From: Neckera pumila
Lineage: Eukaryota; Streptophyta; Bryopsida; Hypnales; Neckeraceae
Length of the DNA stretch: 64,000 nucleotides
Direction: 5' to 3'
Assembly (NCBI GenBank): GCA_963969595.1
Contig: OZ018418.1
Span: 625,001-689,000 of the forward strand
Made by a program: the position numbers and the translations under genes. Numbering within the stretch: the stretch's first letter is position 1; every line of letters begins with the position of its first letter. Below, piece by piece: positions 13,202 through 25,689 of the stretch. The notes under the pieces were generated by a model that searched no databases, had not been told where the DNA came from, and saw only the letters and a list, made by a program, of their open reading frames with translations.

Positions 13202-14350
13202 AGTTTACCGACTGGTTAATCCGGTGCAATCGGCACCAACCTCACCGATCTCTCCCTAGCACGGTCCTAACTCACCACATTTTCACTCTCTACGCGCACA
13301 CCACAAGTACAAGAAGAAAGAGACAGAAGAAATGAAAACTGCGCCCTTAAGTACCCGACGTTCGGCCGACAGTTCCCCAAGGGAACGGCTATGAGACCGT
13401 TCTCGTAACGGTGCCCTAAGGGATCTAGGCCGAAAGGCTACCTGTCGTAGGCTTTCCGGATCTGTTTGTTGTCCTACGGCTTCCATTTTAACCGGAATAT
13501 TTATCCGGTTTAGGAATTCTAGCAATCCAGGTATCAGCTATTTCTAATTTCCTTCTAGCTGACCCGGATTCTTGGACACTAATAACAAATTCAAAAATTA
13601 GACTATGCTAACCCAGTTTTCTCATATTTTCTATTTACTAGAGTTTTTGTATTCCCACAATCCAACAGAGAAGAATCGGATGATAGTTGGGATCCCCTAG
13701 TTATCAAGGTGCCAAGTTTGGCTCTTGGGGTTTTGTCCGGATAAGTCTGTCGTTGTACTAAGAGAGGGTTGTGGAAGTTTCTTGAGTGACCTACCAATTC
13801 GGATTGATTTTTGGATCAGTTGTAAGGAGGAATCCGCATCCGGTTAGCGTGTGTTTGTGTTTTGTTTTTGCTAAGTGAAACTTCAGTCACTTTAAATCCA
13901 TTGAAGAGTAGGGTATACGTTCCTTTGAAACCAAAGAGAAGATCCCTCTGCTATAAAGGTTAGACTATCTGATCAGTTACTTAGCTTACTGAATCCGAAT
14001 CCGGGGAAGGTACAAGATCATGACATTCATTCCGGATCCCCATTTAGTTAAGTAAGATACTAATATACAGTTATTACTGAGACAAATACCTACCTGTCAT
14101 AAATAGTCTGAGGTAGGGTTATTGGTGTAAGTTGAGAGAGATAAGGGTTAGGGAATATGAATAAGAAATTGCAGTTCCTAGTTTTTAGTTCCGAATTTCC
14201 TTTTCCTTGGGTTTTGTTTCCCAAATCCTATTACGGTAGTTTTGAGGATACTACGAGTTAAATCCTTTGGAAATGATACACGGGTCATCTTGGAAGTTTT
14301 GTCACTAAAAATGCCTAAAGGTAGGAATTGTCTTTCCTTGTGCTACGACA
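13202..14350 (-). other. 5' flank of gag-like copy A2
   Basis: Non-coding sequence upstream of A2. Passages around 13600-14040 resemble those downstream of A1 (9530-10200), so it belongs to the repeated element or to a nested copy. No open frame with recognisable content. Confidence 0.4.
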
Positions 14351-14499
14351 CATATTTAGGATTTTTGCTTATTACTATTATTAATATGCACACCAATATC
14401 TAGTGTCAAATTGCATATGAGTTGAAAAATTATGAAAAAAAAAATGTATACTTTTCATGCCCATTATGTTTGACAAATTAGCAAACAAACTTTTTTGGG

Positions 14500-14720
14500 G
14501 ATTGGAGGTGAGATGGACAACTACAAATCATGTTAGCACACTAAAATACACTTTTAAAATTGGTTCTTTAGATTCATATATACGTACAAAGCTTTTATGT
14601 GTTCCATTTTGATTTATGAGATGAAAATTATAAGGTGTTCTAGTTTGCAGGCAGTTATGGATTTGCTACTCTAAAATAAACTTTGAAGTCCTTTATTTAA
14701 CTCAATTTTTAATAGTTTTT
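14500..14720. repeat. Dispersed AT-rich repeat, copy 1
   Basis: This segment matches 26870-27120 in order and orientation: an ATTTTGAT/ATGAG block, then AAAATTATRARG, TAGTTTGC, TATGGATT, and CTAGAATAAAC-like sequence followed by GTCCTTATTT. The identity is diverged but clearly more than AT bias. Its type is unknown. Confidence 0.5.
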
Positions 14721-14901
14721 GAAAAAAATTAAAGCATAGTATGTACATTGTTTGTTGCAGCATTACAACCTTTGTTCTATCCTATTACAAGAAATGGCCA
14801 TTGGCATTATATATTATCACCGCTACCTTCCTATGATACACAAGACGGACATTCTTCACCCATGAGTCTTGCACTTCTGCAGCGAGGTGTACGCACAGGA
14901 C

Positions 14902-17900
14902 TTATTCCAACAGTGGGCCGTGCAGACCTAGCTTCCAAATCAATGATGCAAAACTGTCGTTTTGTTTCTGGAGAGTGGTCATCTTTGTCTTCCATCCTCC
15001 GCTTCTGCTTCCACTTGGGAGACAAGCCACTTCCCCTGCTTTCAACGCTTTGAGTGCATTATCCACTCGATCTACTAAGGCGTTGACCGTTTCGTCATCA
15101 TCTTGCATGTATAACCATGTAGGTCAATCTCCTCCCATTAGAAATGCCCTCCATGCACTTATAATCTCGTCCATCCTCTTATCAAATTCCCTTGCCACAT
15201 CCACAAAATAATGCCTTGTGCTTGACTGCCCATCTATTTCTACAAGAGCACAAACTTCTGCGACTTCTTCCAACTTCAACAAAAGAAGGGCCCTGCCTAT
15301 CAAAGTATGATTGTATGCCAAGTATTGCTCATGGAACTCTTGAACACGCATCTGCTCTATCCAAATGCCATCTCCATCTTTATGCACATCTTTTTCGAGA
15401 AATCGGAAGAATTTCTTGTATTGCATGCTCCAATGTCCTCCCATGCTATGACAAAACATTTCACGGCCTCGCCATTTGCAATACCTTTGGCCCGCAACTC
15501 CACCACTCTGTCCTTGTTGATCCACACGTATGGATCCGCCTCATACATAGACGTTTGGGTTAGAGAATGCACTTAGGCTAGTGAATCCCACGTTAGAGGT
15601 TTTCCCCAATGCAAGTAATTTTGAAATTTGTATGGCTTTTGGTCAAGTGGAAGGTTCCATAGATTGTATTTGTGACAGAATGGGATACCTTTTGAGATCC
15701 CAAGCATTTTGTAGAACCTCAGGCTGAAAGAAGAATGACACTTGGGAAAAACCAAACAATAGAGAGATGCTTTGACAATACATGTGACATGGAAATTGTG
15801 GCGGCATTGGCCCATGGTTAGGGCTCCTTCCGGACCAGTATGACCGAGGCAAAGGCTACACTAGCCTTCCAAGATTCCAATGGAAGGATCACAAGGGTGC
15901 ACTACTTCCTTCTCATTCTTCTTGATGTGTGTTGAAAGCGTATTGTAAAGGACCCATCCTTCCTCTGCTTCCAAGGTCCAATTGATGTGGGGATGTTGGT
16001 AGTTCTTTGCATGGTTCAAGGTCACAAACATTGCATCCATGTCTCTCCAACATGTAATGGTGGTTGATCCCCTCGGATGTACCTCAAACGTCTGCTTCAT
16101 CTACCAGAGAAAGCTCTCTACGGCATTGCATTCATCATCCGACTTCATTGCTAATTTCAAGAGCCCTTTCATTGCTCGGATACTACGGGCGGTTTGTCTT
16201 CAAGCTTCTATACCCATGCCAACCACCAAGAGTCCGCATTGCCCTTTGGCATGCATTTATCCAGCTGCACTATTTGTTTCAATTGTTCCAACTCAGACAA
16301 AGCACGGACATTCTCTTTGTTTGCCTCATCCAATTTCGGCTTCAATTCTTTGACCTCACTTCCTTCTGTTTGTATGGAAGCATCTTGTAATGCTGGAGTA
16401 GGATTACAGATGGTGGTTTGAGGGTTTACTTTTGTGCTTTTGTGGCCCTCCACAATTCCATCTTTTTCAAAAGGAAGAGAGAGTTGATCGCTCTTTTGAG
16501 TGTCTTGTAGCACTTGTGTTATGGGCCTCAACTCTGCAGCATCCTTCATCTGTCATTCGAATTTGCGCTCATGGATCCTTTGTAGCCTTTCCAACTTCTT
16601 TTTCAATTCATCTCATTGTGCCTTCCAGTTGTCATAGGAATCGTTCAAGGCCCTCAACGTTTGATTTTCTTCTACTAAAGCAACCATGTCTTTCATTTTG
16701 TCGTATTTCTTGTCAAGGAATGGTAATATAGCCTGTGTGTACTTCATGAAAGCTACGACACCAATGATCAGTTCAAGCAATACTTTGGCCAATTCCTTTG
16801 CAAATTCCATAACCCTCGGGGAAATTTCTTTCACAAATCTTGCTGCTGTGGTCAATGAGATTGTGGTCCTAGCAAATGCCTTCTAGCTTGTGTCGAGTTT
16901 CGGAAAAGGACTAGAGCTGCTAGGCTTGGCATCAGATACAGATGGTCTTAATCCTACCTAAAATTCCTTCCATTAAATAGAGCACTGCACCAAGGCTTTC
17001 AATTCTTTCAGATTTGGTATGTGACGGAGAATCTCCAATTGCGAGGGAGGAATAGCTGACACTCCCGGATACTTACTCGCAATGTCTTTGCCATGAATGG
17101 TGAAATCCCTTGTTACGTCATGGGTTGGTTCTTTATTTCTTATTGACCGATGCCATTGAACTTGAGGGCTCAATACTGGGCTCGGCAATCCTATCCCGTC
17201 TAGGTTCAAAGATACATGTGTCAAGGGATCTAGAGCATTGCTCTCTAAAAGATTATCAATTGTAGCATTGGCCCTTGCAACTTGTTCCGGTTTAGGGTCC
17301 TTTTGACGTTCTCGTAGCAAGAAAGGGGCTCCACATTTGTTTAGAACGTTTTCCTCATTCAGAACCATACTTCCTGGAACCACGGTTTCTACATTTGGTG
17401 TACACATCAAAGCCGTTGGAGGAGTAAAAAACACCTCTCCCTCCAGATCTCCCAAGGAGGCACGGCTCACTGTTGTTGGGGTCCGCGTCGAAGCCAATGG
17501 TAATGCATCACTTGTGCCCCACAGATGGTTGTCTTCGGCATTGGAGTATTTTTTAATACTCTTCTTGGTTTTAGTGTCCCACTTGGCCCTACCTGTGGCT
17601 TGTACAAATCCGGAATATCTTTTGATTGCTCTGAAGATGTAGTGGCTCCTTGGTTGTTGTTGGCAACGTGCTCCAATCCACCTTCCGGGCTAATTGGAGT
17701 TTTGCATACACCATGGAGGCCACGCTATAGTTTATGTACCCCTTACTCATTGGTTTGCCCCCAAAGAGTGCCTTCCACACCTCCAACGATTGTTGCACAA
17801 ATTGTTGGTCGTTGCAATTCCATGGCTTGCAACTAAAATCATGCGTCTGAGCAACATGGGACTCCCTCGGCCACAACTTGTTGATGTGGGACATTTTTAC

Positions 17901-18080
17901 ATACTTCTTGCACATCCTGGAGTTCCAATATTCCATTGTCTCCTTCTCCCAATCTGTCTCCGCTTTGATGGTAGGGTCATTCAAAATCTCCAGGTGGAGC
18001 CCGTGGGTTGCCACGTTCCGTTTAGTTTTCTTACTGCTTTTCGCCCCTAAATTCATCCCACCAGTATATGCAACACCTTC
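14902..18080 (-). pseudogene. RING-finger protein remnant, 5' cut by R1
   Basis: A decayed protein gene read from about 18080 down to 14902. Pieces in order: a Lys/Trp-rich N-terminal part (17589-18080); a Thr/Pro/Asn-rich linker (16973-17676); helical coiled-coil pieces (16613-16855 and 16208-16549, EVKELKPKLDEANKENVRAL); a RING-like finger near 15740-15860; and a helical C-terminal region with DHTLIGRALLLLKLEEVAEV (about 15250). The finger reads CSLC, then GQCRHNFHVTCI, then FPKC. A TAG at 15861 lies just before it, and one expected Cys of the last pair is Phe. At least four frame changes occur (about 17640, 17490, 16150, 15500). The apparent ATG at 18084-18086 lies inside R1, so the original start is lost. 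A RING suggests ubiquitin ligase activity in the ancestor; its exact family is unknown to me. Confidence 0.55.
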
Positions 18081-18428
18081 TGTCATACACCCAATCCAAG
18101 CGTAAATATCCTTAATCCAAAGATGTACTAAGATAACACGAAATATCGTCCCAGGGAATTCCAGATGTTATTGCAAACTAAGGATATCCAGATCTCTTCC
18201 AAAACACACCCAAGCAATCCGTCTCAACGATTCACTCTCTTCCGGTTGCTACTACTTTCCAGAGTCCAATTCGGAATCTTTCCTTACAACCTTCTGGAAT
18301 CCAATCTGGAATCCTTCTTTACTACTTTCTAGAATCCAATTCAGAATCTGTCCTCACTACTTTTCGGAATCCAATCCGGAATCCATCCTTGTCCGCATTC
18401 GGGTTTCGTCTAGTCACACCCTGGTTTT
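18081..18428. repeat. Repeat R1, copy 2, with internal expansion
   Basis: Starts TGTCATACAC and shares the R1 core (AACACGAAATATCGTCCC, TTGCAAACTAAGG). It is about 90 bases longer than the other copies because a ~32-base unit built on GGAATCCAATCNGGAATC is repeated about four times near 18250-18385. It abuts the RING remnant on its left and AT-rich unique sequence on its right. It therefore appears here as a free-standing insertion. Confidence 0.7.
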
Positions 18429-18978
18429 ATATACAAGGCTTTATTCATTAAATTGAGACAAGTTGCGGTCTCATTTTAATTCCTTCTATATTTAGAATTA
18501 TTTTAGTATTCATTAAATGGAGGCTCTGAATTGTCCGAACACTATTTTTTTTTTAAATTTCATACTAAACCAACTAATCAAATAGCAAGAACTCACTTAG
18601 AACATTCAGATTTTGTGTTTTAAAATTATAGACATAAAAATACAATACATCCATTGGTTTAGAAGGAGGACATTTCTTTAAATTGAGACTTATTTGTGTA
18701 AACACAATAACGTACACAGTCACTTGCGATTGTTAACATCAAACATTTCACATAAAATACATTCAAACACAAAAAAAAATTCATTTAGAGAAAAGCAAAA
18801 ATACATTATATAGAATGTAATACAAATAAAATAATAATTACTATTAATAGAAATCAACAATATTACATAAGGATATTAATATCCTTGGTCAACATAAAAA
18901 GGCACAACATAAATCTAAATGCATAAGTGCATTTTACTTGAATACCAATAATAATATTAAAATATCAAAAATAAAAAA
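18429..18978. other. AT-rich spacer
   Basis: Very AT-rich sequence between R1 and the 3' end of the DUF7869-type gene. It contains no coding signal. Part of it may be the 3' untranslated region of the minus-strand gene. Confidence 0.5.
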
Positions 18979-21857
18979 CTACTTTTCTTTGTCTATCAAA
19001 GACACATTGCCATTACGATTAGTCCAAATTTCAGCCACTAATGATTTGATGATGCTGAATTGTGCTTTGGGAATAGAAACTTTTGAACGAACTAGAGGTT
19101 CCTCATTAACAATCCTTTTTCCACGTGCCTTGAAAGCCGTCATGATACAGCCTGTGCTTGCCCAGATTGATTTTATAGGTGTGTCCTGAACCCACACATT
19201 CCCTGCTTTTGTATCCCATCCATCATACGTTTCTGGATCAAGCTGATCTTTTGAAAGAGGCATCAAATATTAGATCCGTATTGATTTAACATGCCCCAGA
19301 TCTGGACTCGGATTTGTAAGTGCCCTAGCGAGCCAAAATGGCTTTGGGTCGCCACGATGAGGTCGCACAATGACAAAATAACCGGCAAATACATCACGAC
19401 TGACAAAAAACAAAGGGCGTGGGCGATCATGTCTTCGCCCTACGAAGGGTGGATCCTCTGCAAACTCTTCTTGCACTGCGCCATTGTCTTCCCTAGTATC
19501 TTCCAGCCCAAGGGTGATTCTAGAAGCCGGCCAAAATCCATCCTGTTTTGTCACATGCACAACAAGAGGCGCATCAAAAGCGGCCCTCACACCTTTCCAA
19601 TAACTTCTTACAGGTTCATTCTTCCTGCTGAACTCTCCAGATTGATCGTTGTCCGCCATACTAGTCCAATGTGCAACGAAATCATTCAAACCCTTTTTGA
19701 TACCATCATACAACTTCATTTGACGAGGAGCCAGAGGCTGCAGAACACTGCTTGGCACCTTGGGGCGGCCGTCTTCAGTCTTAGACTACAAGCAAATTCC
19801 TTTCCCGCCCGTTGGCAACCAGTCCTGGTCAGTGTAGAGTAACTTATACTCCATCAACGGCCATCCACTCGAATCCTTGAAGAAAATTGCTGGCCCAAAG
19901 AATGACCTTCTAGGAAGTCTCCCGCCTATGTCCAAATATCCTTCCACAAATTACTTGAAATCAAAAACTTCTTCAATGAAGTGAGGAATGAGAGGATGTG
20001 TTTCACAATCCATGAATGACTTCATGAGCCTTGGAATAGTCTGGTAGCTATTTGTCTTCAATATAGAACTCCATCGACCAAAAAGAGCATCAATGTCTTT
20101 GTGAGTGTGTCCAACGATGAGGAAGTTAATGTACACCTTGCAAAAAATGCCCTTCAAAACAAGAAGAGAGCAGAAAGCAAAAACCCATCAATTTTTATTG
20201 TCCCCTGACGCATTGTCAAGCTACAGAGTCAATATAGATGGCAAAGATTGAGTAGAGATTGGTTTAGATGGAGGAGGAAGAAGGGAGTTCAAGACATTTC
20301 CGAGCCTTCCAACACAGCCTGCGTCAATGTGGATTTGGTTTTCTTGATCAACCCATCATGGTCAAACTTTTTAGGCAATTCGCGCAATGAATTCTTTGGT
20401 TGCCCTTTCAAATTACGCAACAACTTTGCAATGGATGCAATGGTGTGATTTGAGTCTGTTGGAAAAATGTCCAAGCTGTAATGCACGTACCAAACATTGC
20501 CTTGACCATGAGCAATCATGCCAGTAATAGCGACGGGCATTTTCATAAAAGAATCCGTCACTTTGGTCTTGTGAGAGAAATGAGGAGAAGCAGTCTTCAA
20601 GTGATCCTTTTTATTATGGATAATGGTGAGCATCTTTTTAGGATATTTTTCAGAAATATAACAATTTGCATAATATAGTTCTCTGTGGGCCTTCTGCCCT
20701 CCAAGGTGAGTTTGCAAAAGTGTAGCCCACTTATTATGTGCGTGAGAAAGTGGTGGGCAGGTGCTCTTCAATTGCCTATATGTATCACATTGAGCACACC
20801 TTGCGAAAGAGTCTCCTAGAGCCTTCACAGCATACTCTGGAAAAGAAGCACGCTTGATGTTACTCAAACCACTAGAAGAAATGGGTGGTAAATTCAAAGA
20901 GGAATTAGCCTCATTGATTTTTGGTAATTGGTTGCTCCAACAAAACGCTGAGGGCAACACCATTGCGGTGACTTTCTCTCCGGTTCCTAGTGTCCTTGAT
21001 TTGTGTGGCACCCTGTCAGTTTCACTTACAACCAACGTCTGAAGTGTGGCGGTGGCTTGAACAATATGCGTACAAGGTTTTTTGGATCCCAAATTCCCGT
21101 GCCCCTCCGCTTGCTTCCCAAACATGGCCTTGTGCCTGTACTTATAGAATGTAGCCTTCAAAATTCCGTGAATCTTCCACCAAACGGCAGAACACACCTC
21201 AATCTTTTTCAAAATTATCCATTCTTTAGCGGCATTGTCTGTGTGCATCTGCCTATGCACCTCAAAAAGACATTTCTGGCGGGCATAAAATCCTTTGTTT
21301 GCATGAAGTTGAGAACATATGGCTTGAATCTCTTGACGGGGAAAAGGCTGTAGACAGTTATTCTCACAACATGATTGTGTAGAAACTTGAAGGATTGCTT
21401 ATTGTGAAAAAAGAGATTTCTTCTTAGGAGAAAAGCCGACCTCAACCCGAACTCAAGAACTCTCATAAGAACACACTCCAATATGAACACGACAATTCAA
21501 GGCGCTTAAAGTTGTTTTGTATATGTGTATTTGCTCATGTAGACTGGCTTTGTTCAAAAGCACCCTTCTAATGTCCCAAGAGTGCATTGACCCCATCCAA
21601 GCTGATGGAACTTTCGCCTTCTATAAGAACTCCGCAATCTAAACAGCAACTCGGTCGTCACCAAGGGGCTGCCCATCCGTGTCAATGACGAGGTCAGGAT
21701 CAACATTTTGAGAAACTTTGTTTGTGACATCAACACCCACTTTGTTTTTGAGGGTGATTCCCTTAGTGCTTCATGAGTAACACTGAATTCCGTCGCATAC
21801 AGCAACATCCAAAGGCAAAATTGGAACCGGATTAGAAAACTCCTCAAGCCCATGCAT
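18979..21857 (-). pseudogene. DUF7869-type protein, copy 1
   Basis: Protein of the DUF7869 type, common in repeat-borne genes and thought to have an RNase-H-like fold. It starts at ATG 21857, eight bases after a good splice acceptor (TTCTGTTGTTTCAG). A first exon (21857 to about 21570) encodes VDPDLVIDTDGQPLGDDRVAV. The second starts near 21347 after CTGTCTACAG and includes CLFEVHRQMHTDNAAKEW, a Cys pair (FARCAQCDTYRQL) and the KMPVAITGMIAHGQG stretch. The DNASGDNKN motif (about 20195-20220) and FLIVGHTHKDIDALFGRWS (about 20080-20140) follow. The C-terminal region has WLARALTNP and GWDTKAGNVW (about 19240). One frame change at about 20285. Stops in frame include TGA (about 21770), two TAG before KAKVPSAW, TAG 20221, TGA 20188, TAA before FVEGYLD, and TAA 19270. 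A second, diverged copy is at 55989-58115. Confidence 0.75.
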
Positions 21858-23260
21858 GTTGAATCTGAAACAACAGAAACGACATCAGTGATCTATATAC
21901 TCGACTTGAGTATAAGATAGTCTAACTAAGGAAACAACAAGAATTCATCTCAAATTCACAATCAATGTACAAGAATCAATGGCTGCTTAAATGAAAACAA
22001 CAAGCTATTATCAAGTGGACTATAATTATATAAGCAGTACTAACATTCCTTATCTTCATCCTCAAGCTACATGATTGGTTAATTTAGATAACACTTCATC
22101 CCGCAAACGATCCAAATAATTTATTTCAGTGTCTAGTGGAAATGAGGAACTAGACCTTGAAGATACAAAGATGTCGAACATATTGAAATAAATGGAAACA
22201 AAATCTCCACCCCACATATTCCTATTGTCAACCCGACTATACATGTAGTAGTTTTAGTGTACAAGAGTATAGACACAAAAAAGGTCACCAATATCTCCAA
22301 CAATCGGTATGACAAGAGTAACAATATCATGATCATTGGATATTAGATCGTATCAAGTGTCATTTTCCACCATTCTCTGGAAAAAGTGATTCAGGTACTA
22401 TAGTCAAGTCGAGTATAGCTTACTCTAGTTCATGTCATATTTCCAAAGTCTTCATGATCCTCAGTTCATATTAGAGTGGGGTTTCTGATAGAGAAAATGC
22501 ATGAGTCATTTTATAGTCGACTCGACGATATTGTGTTATGCTACAGTTCCAGAATTCAAGAGACAGCTAAGTTCCTTCTGAGATGTCAACTCACTCTCGG
22601 CCAGAAACCACGGTCAATAGTTATAGTCGACCCGAGTATAAGTATACAGTTTCCAATGTAAATAGAAATAGAAATGAAAATACTTCCGACATTTTTGCCA
22701 GAAAACGTGGAACCAATAGCGATTGAGCATCACAAATGACTTAGAAAGTGACGCTCGCAAACAAAATTGCTAAACAACCAATACATCTTCAGTTTATTCA
22801 TTGATGTTGCATCCAAAGAAGTAAAGAATATGAAATGCGCACAGGTTGGATAAGCATCAAAAATGAGAGAAATGAGGTGCCAAGAAACATGAAAAAACAA
22901 GGTTTTGCAAAAATTGGACAACGAACAAGACAGCTTACTACAAACGACGCAAACAAGATAGCTTACCCACAAATAGGACACGACCGTCACACACTTCACG
23001 GAGTAAATGGAATTGGGAGAGGTGCACAATAACTCCCGCAGATTGAAAGGCAACACGGTGCACGGGGTTGAAACAAAAGCACAAGCGCAAGTGAATCGCT
23101 GATGCTGCTTGCTTGCGCCAGAGAAAAGAGTAGGCGACGTCAAGGTGTTCGACGGAGGAGGAGGCTTGCGAGAGGAAGGCGCAAGAAGGAAGGAGACCGC
23201 GGGAAGGAAAGAAGGCGCAAAATTCACAAGATTCAAAATATCTTGAAGTCAAAAGGCGTG
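21858..23260 (-). promoter_or_regulatory. Leader and 5' intron region of DUF7869 copy 1
   Basis: Reading the minus strand, a CT-rich, GC-richer block (about 23050-23260) looks like a transcription start and 5' leader. It is followed by about 1.1 kb of AT-rich sequence ending in an acceptor at about 21866. This gives a long 5' intron or leader. Five copies of the TATACTCGA-type near-palindrome lie in it (21896, 22222, 22399, 22512, 22622). Promoter identity is inferred from composition; no TATA box was fixed. Confidence 0.4.
21896..22640. repeat. Cluster of ~19-bp near-palindromes
   Basis: Five short inverted-repeat copies: 21896-21914 (TATACTCGACTTGAGTATA), 22222-22241, 22399-22417 (TATAGTCAAGTCGAGTATA), 22512-22530 (TATAGTCGACTCGACGATA) and 22622-22640 (TATAGTCGACCCGAGTATA). 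The two arms pair around a central position. Surrounding sequence is not shared between copies. The same motif recurs at 29.2-30.2 kb and 31.6-34.6 kb. Confidence 0.75.
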
Positions 23261-23630
23261 GAACTCTGAAGATTCAAAATCCGTCGAAGTCAACGGATGC
23301 CAGAATTCAGCGTTCAAAAAGCCTAGCAACAAGAATTAATGCCCTCCCAATTTGGGGGCGCTTTTAGTTCGCTCCAGGTCAAAAATTGTTCTATACTTAA
23401 AAAATATCTACAAAGCCACCCGCTCTTGACAATTTCCTCCTATTGCTAGATTTGCTTTATTAGATTCCAAGTGCTTAACTCAGAAAATCACGGAGTGCCA
23501 GTACAAATCTAGCTCTTGCTGGATTTTCTACTTGATTCTTTGCAAATGCCTTGTTGTTGACCAAAGAAACCTCATTGCTGTCGCTTTTGACAAATTCCGT
23601 CCGATTTTACATGTGGCAAGTTTAGGATTT

Positions 23631-23651
23631 AAGGTTTAGGGTTTAGGGTGC
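23631..23651 (+). repeat. Interstitial telomere-type repeat
   Basis: AAGGTTTAGGGTTTAGGGTG, about two and a half TTTAGGG units, next to the start of the 23.7-25.7 kb tandem arrays. The repeat type is that of most plants. It is too short to be a functional telomere. Confidence 0.7.
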
Positions 23652-23749
23652 AGGTTCAAGATTTGCAAAACAAAAAACCAATGGCCCATGTCACATACTT
23701 TTATAAACTACAAGCCCGTAAACTATAAAATTAAACAATGCATATCTAT

Positions 23750-25680
23750 ATGAAAATAAATTGTATGGGGAATTGAATGTAGCAATGGTTTTAAAAGTAA
23801 TACCTAAACTATTTTCGATTTGTACATATTTTTAAGAAGCCCACGTGCACTTCTTTTTTGGCACATGCATTTGTGATTTTCTCAAATACACAGCAGGTAT
23901 AAATCTTTTTGGGTTCCAATGTAAAATTAAAAAAATGGGTAATGAATTGAATGCAGTCATACATTTGAAAGTAATGCCTTGACTACTTGCAACTTCTACA
24001 GACAAAAAACTTCATCATCTTTAATCATTCATTAAGTTGGTTGCATAATTTAGACCATTTATGAGAATTCAATAAAATCATCAGCGAATTGTATACAATG
24101 ATTCTCATGAAAATCATACATGGAATACCATTATTCATAATTAGAATCCAAAATGTCAAAAACTTTGAATGCAAAGAGCATGAAATAAAAAATGGACAAG
24201 TTGTAAATCATCCAAACATAAAGTATTTGTGATCACACTAAAATTAGAGCCCCATCTTTTTCAATATAATTTACAAAGAATAAAATTTGCATTACCCAAT
24301 GACTGTAGTTTAGAGAACCAAAAACTCAAACATCATGATCTTTGAATGCAAAGAGTATGAAAAAAAAATGGGCAAGTTGTAAATCATCCAAACATAAAAT
24401 ACTTGTGATCACACTAAAATTAGAGCCCCTTTTCTTTTAGTATAATTCACAAAGAAAAAAAACTGTATTACCCAAGGACTGTAGTTTAGAGAACCAAAAA
24501 CTCAAATGTCATGAACTTTGAATGCAAAGAGCATGAGAAAAAAATGTAAAAGTTGTAAATCATCCAAACATAAAGTATTTGTGATTGCACTAAAATTAGA
24601 GCCCCATTTTTTTGAATATAATTCACAAAGAAAAAAAAATCCATTATCCATGGACTGTAGTTTAGAAAACTAAAAACTCAAATGTCATGATCTTTGAATG
24701 CAAAGAGCATGAAAAAAAAAATGGACAAGTTGTAAATCTACAAAACATAGAGTATTTGTGATCGCACTAAAATTAGAGCCCTATTTTCTTGAATGCCTTT
24801 TTTTGGGGGTTTCAACGGAAGATACAAAAGTTGGGTGGTGAATTGAATGCTTCCATGGATTTGAGAGTAATGCTTAAACTATTTGCAATCTGTACATTTG
24901 TTTTAAAAAATCCACGTGCACTGTTTTTTGAAATTGCATCTGTTATTCTTGAAAATACAGGGCACCTAAGTGTCCTTTAATTTGGGTTTTAGTAGAAAAA
25001 AAAAATGGATTGTGAATTGAATTTAACCTTGGATTTGAAACTAATGCCTAAAAGATTTTCATTTTATACATATTTTTAGGAAAACCCACATGCACATGTT
25101 TTTTAACTCATGCATTTGTCATTCTTGAAAATACACGAAACCTGTCATTTAATTTGGGTTTCAACGGAAAATTAAAGAAGTGGGTGCTGAATTGAATGTG
25201 ACCATGGATTTGAAACTAATGCCTAGACTATTTTCAACTTGTACATTTTTCTTAAGAAACCCACATGCACATGTTTTTTAACTCATGCATTTGTCATTCT
25301 CAAAAATACAACCCTAGCACCTGTCATTTAATTCGGGTTTCAACGCAAATGGATCATGAACTAAATGTGGTCATGGATTTGAAAACAATGCCTAGAGTAT
25401 TTGCAACTTGTACATATTTTCTAAGAAACTTATTTGCTCATATTTTTTATCATTCTTAAAATACAGGGCATTTAAAATTTATATAAGGTTTCAACGCAAA
25501 TTAACAAAAATGGGTGGTGAATTGAATGTGGCCATGGATTTGATAATAATGCCTTCAATATATCCAACTTGTACATATTTTCTAAAAAATCCACATGCAC
25601 ATTTTCTTTAACTCATGCATTTGTCATTATCTAAAATACAGGGCAGTTGTAATTCATTTTGGGTTTCAACAAAAATCTAA
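23750..25680. repeat. ~172-bp tandem repeat (family B), split in two blocks
   Basis: Units carry a GGTGAATTGAATG landmark, an ATGGATTTGA block, CTTGTACAT and CCACATGCACATG, and end GGGTTTCAAC. Landmark positions are about 23773 and 23943 in the left block and 24838, 25013, 25188, 25351 and 25519 in the right block, giving periods of about 163-176. The two blocks are separated by about 850 bases, most of which is family A176 (24140-24790). Confidence 0.75.
24140..24790. repeat. ~176-bp tandem repeat (family A176)
   Basis: CTTTGAATGCAAAGAGCATG recurs at 24163, 24340, 24516 and 24692 (periods 177, 176, 176). Between them lie the shared blocks ACTGTAGTTTAGA, GTTGTAAATC and CACTAAAATTAGAGCCCC. 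About three and a half units are present with high mutual similarity. The array sits inside the family B array. Confidence 0.85.
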
Positions 25681-25689
25681 AAATTAAAA

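Noticed and set aside
19291..19842. 183-codon plus-strand open frame
   Set aside because: Antisense to the C-terminal part of DUF7869 copy 1, whose minus-strand frame matches copy 2.
22730..23252. Minus-strand frames of 104 and 168 codons
   Set aside because: They overlap in different frames in a CT-rich region that fits an untranslated leader; no motif.
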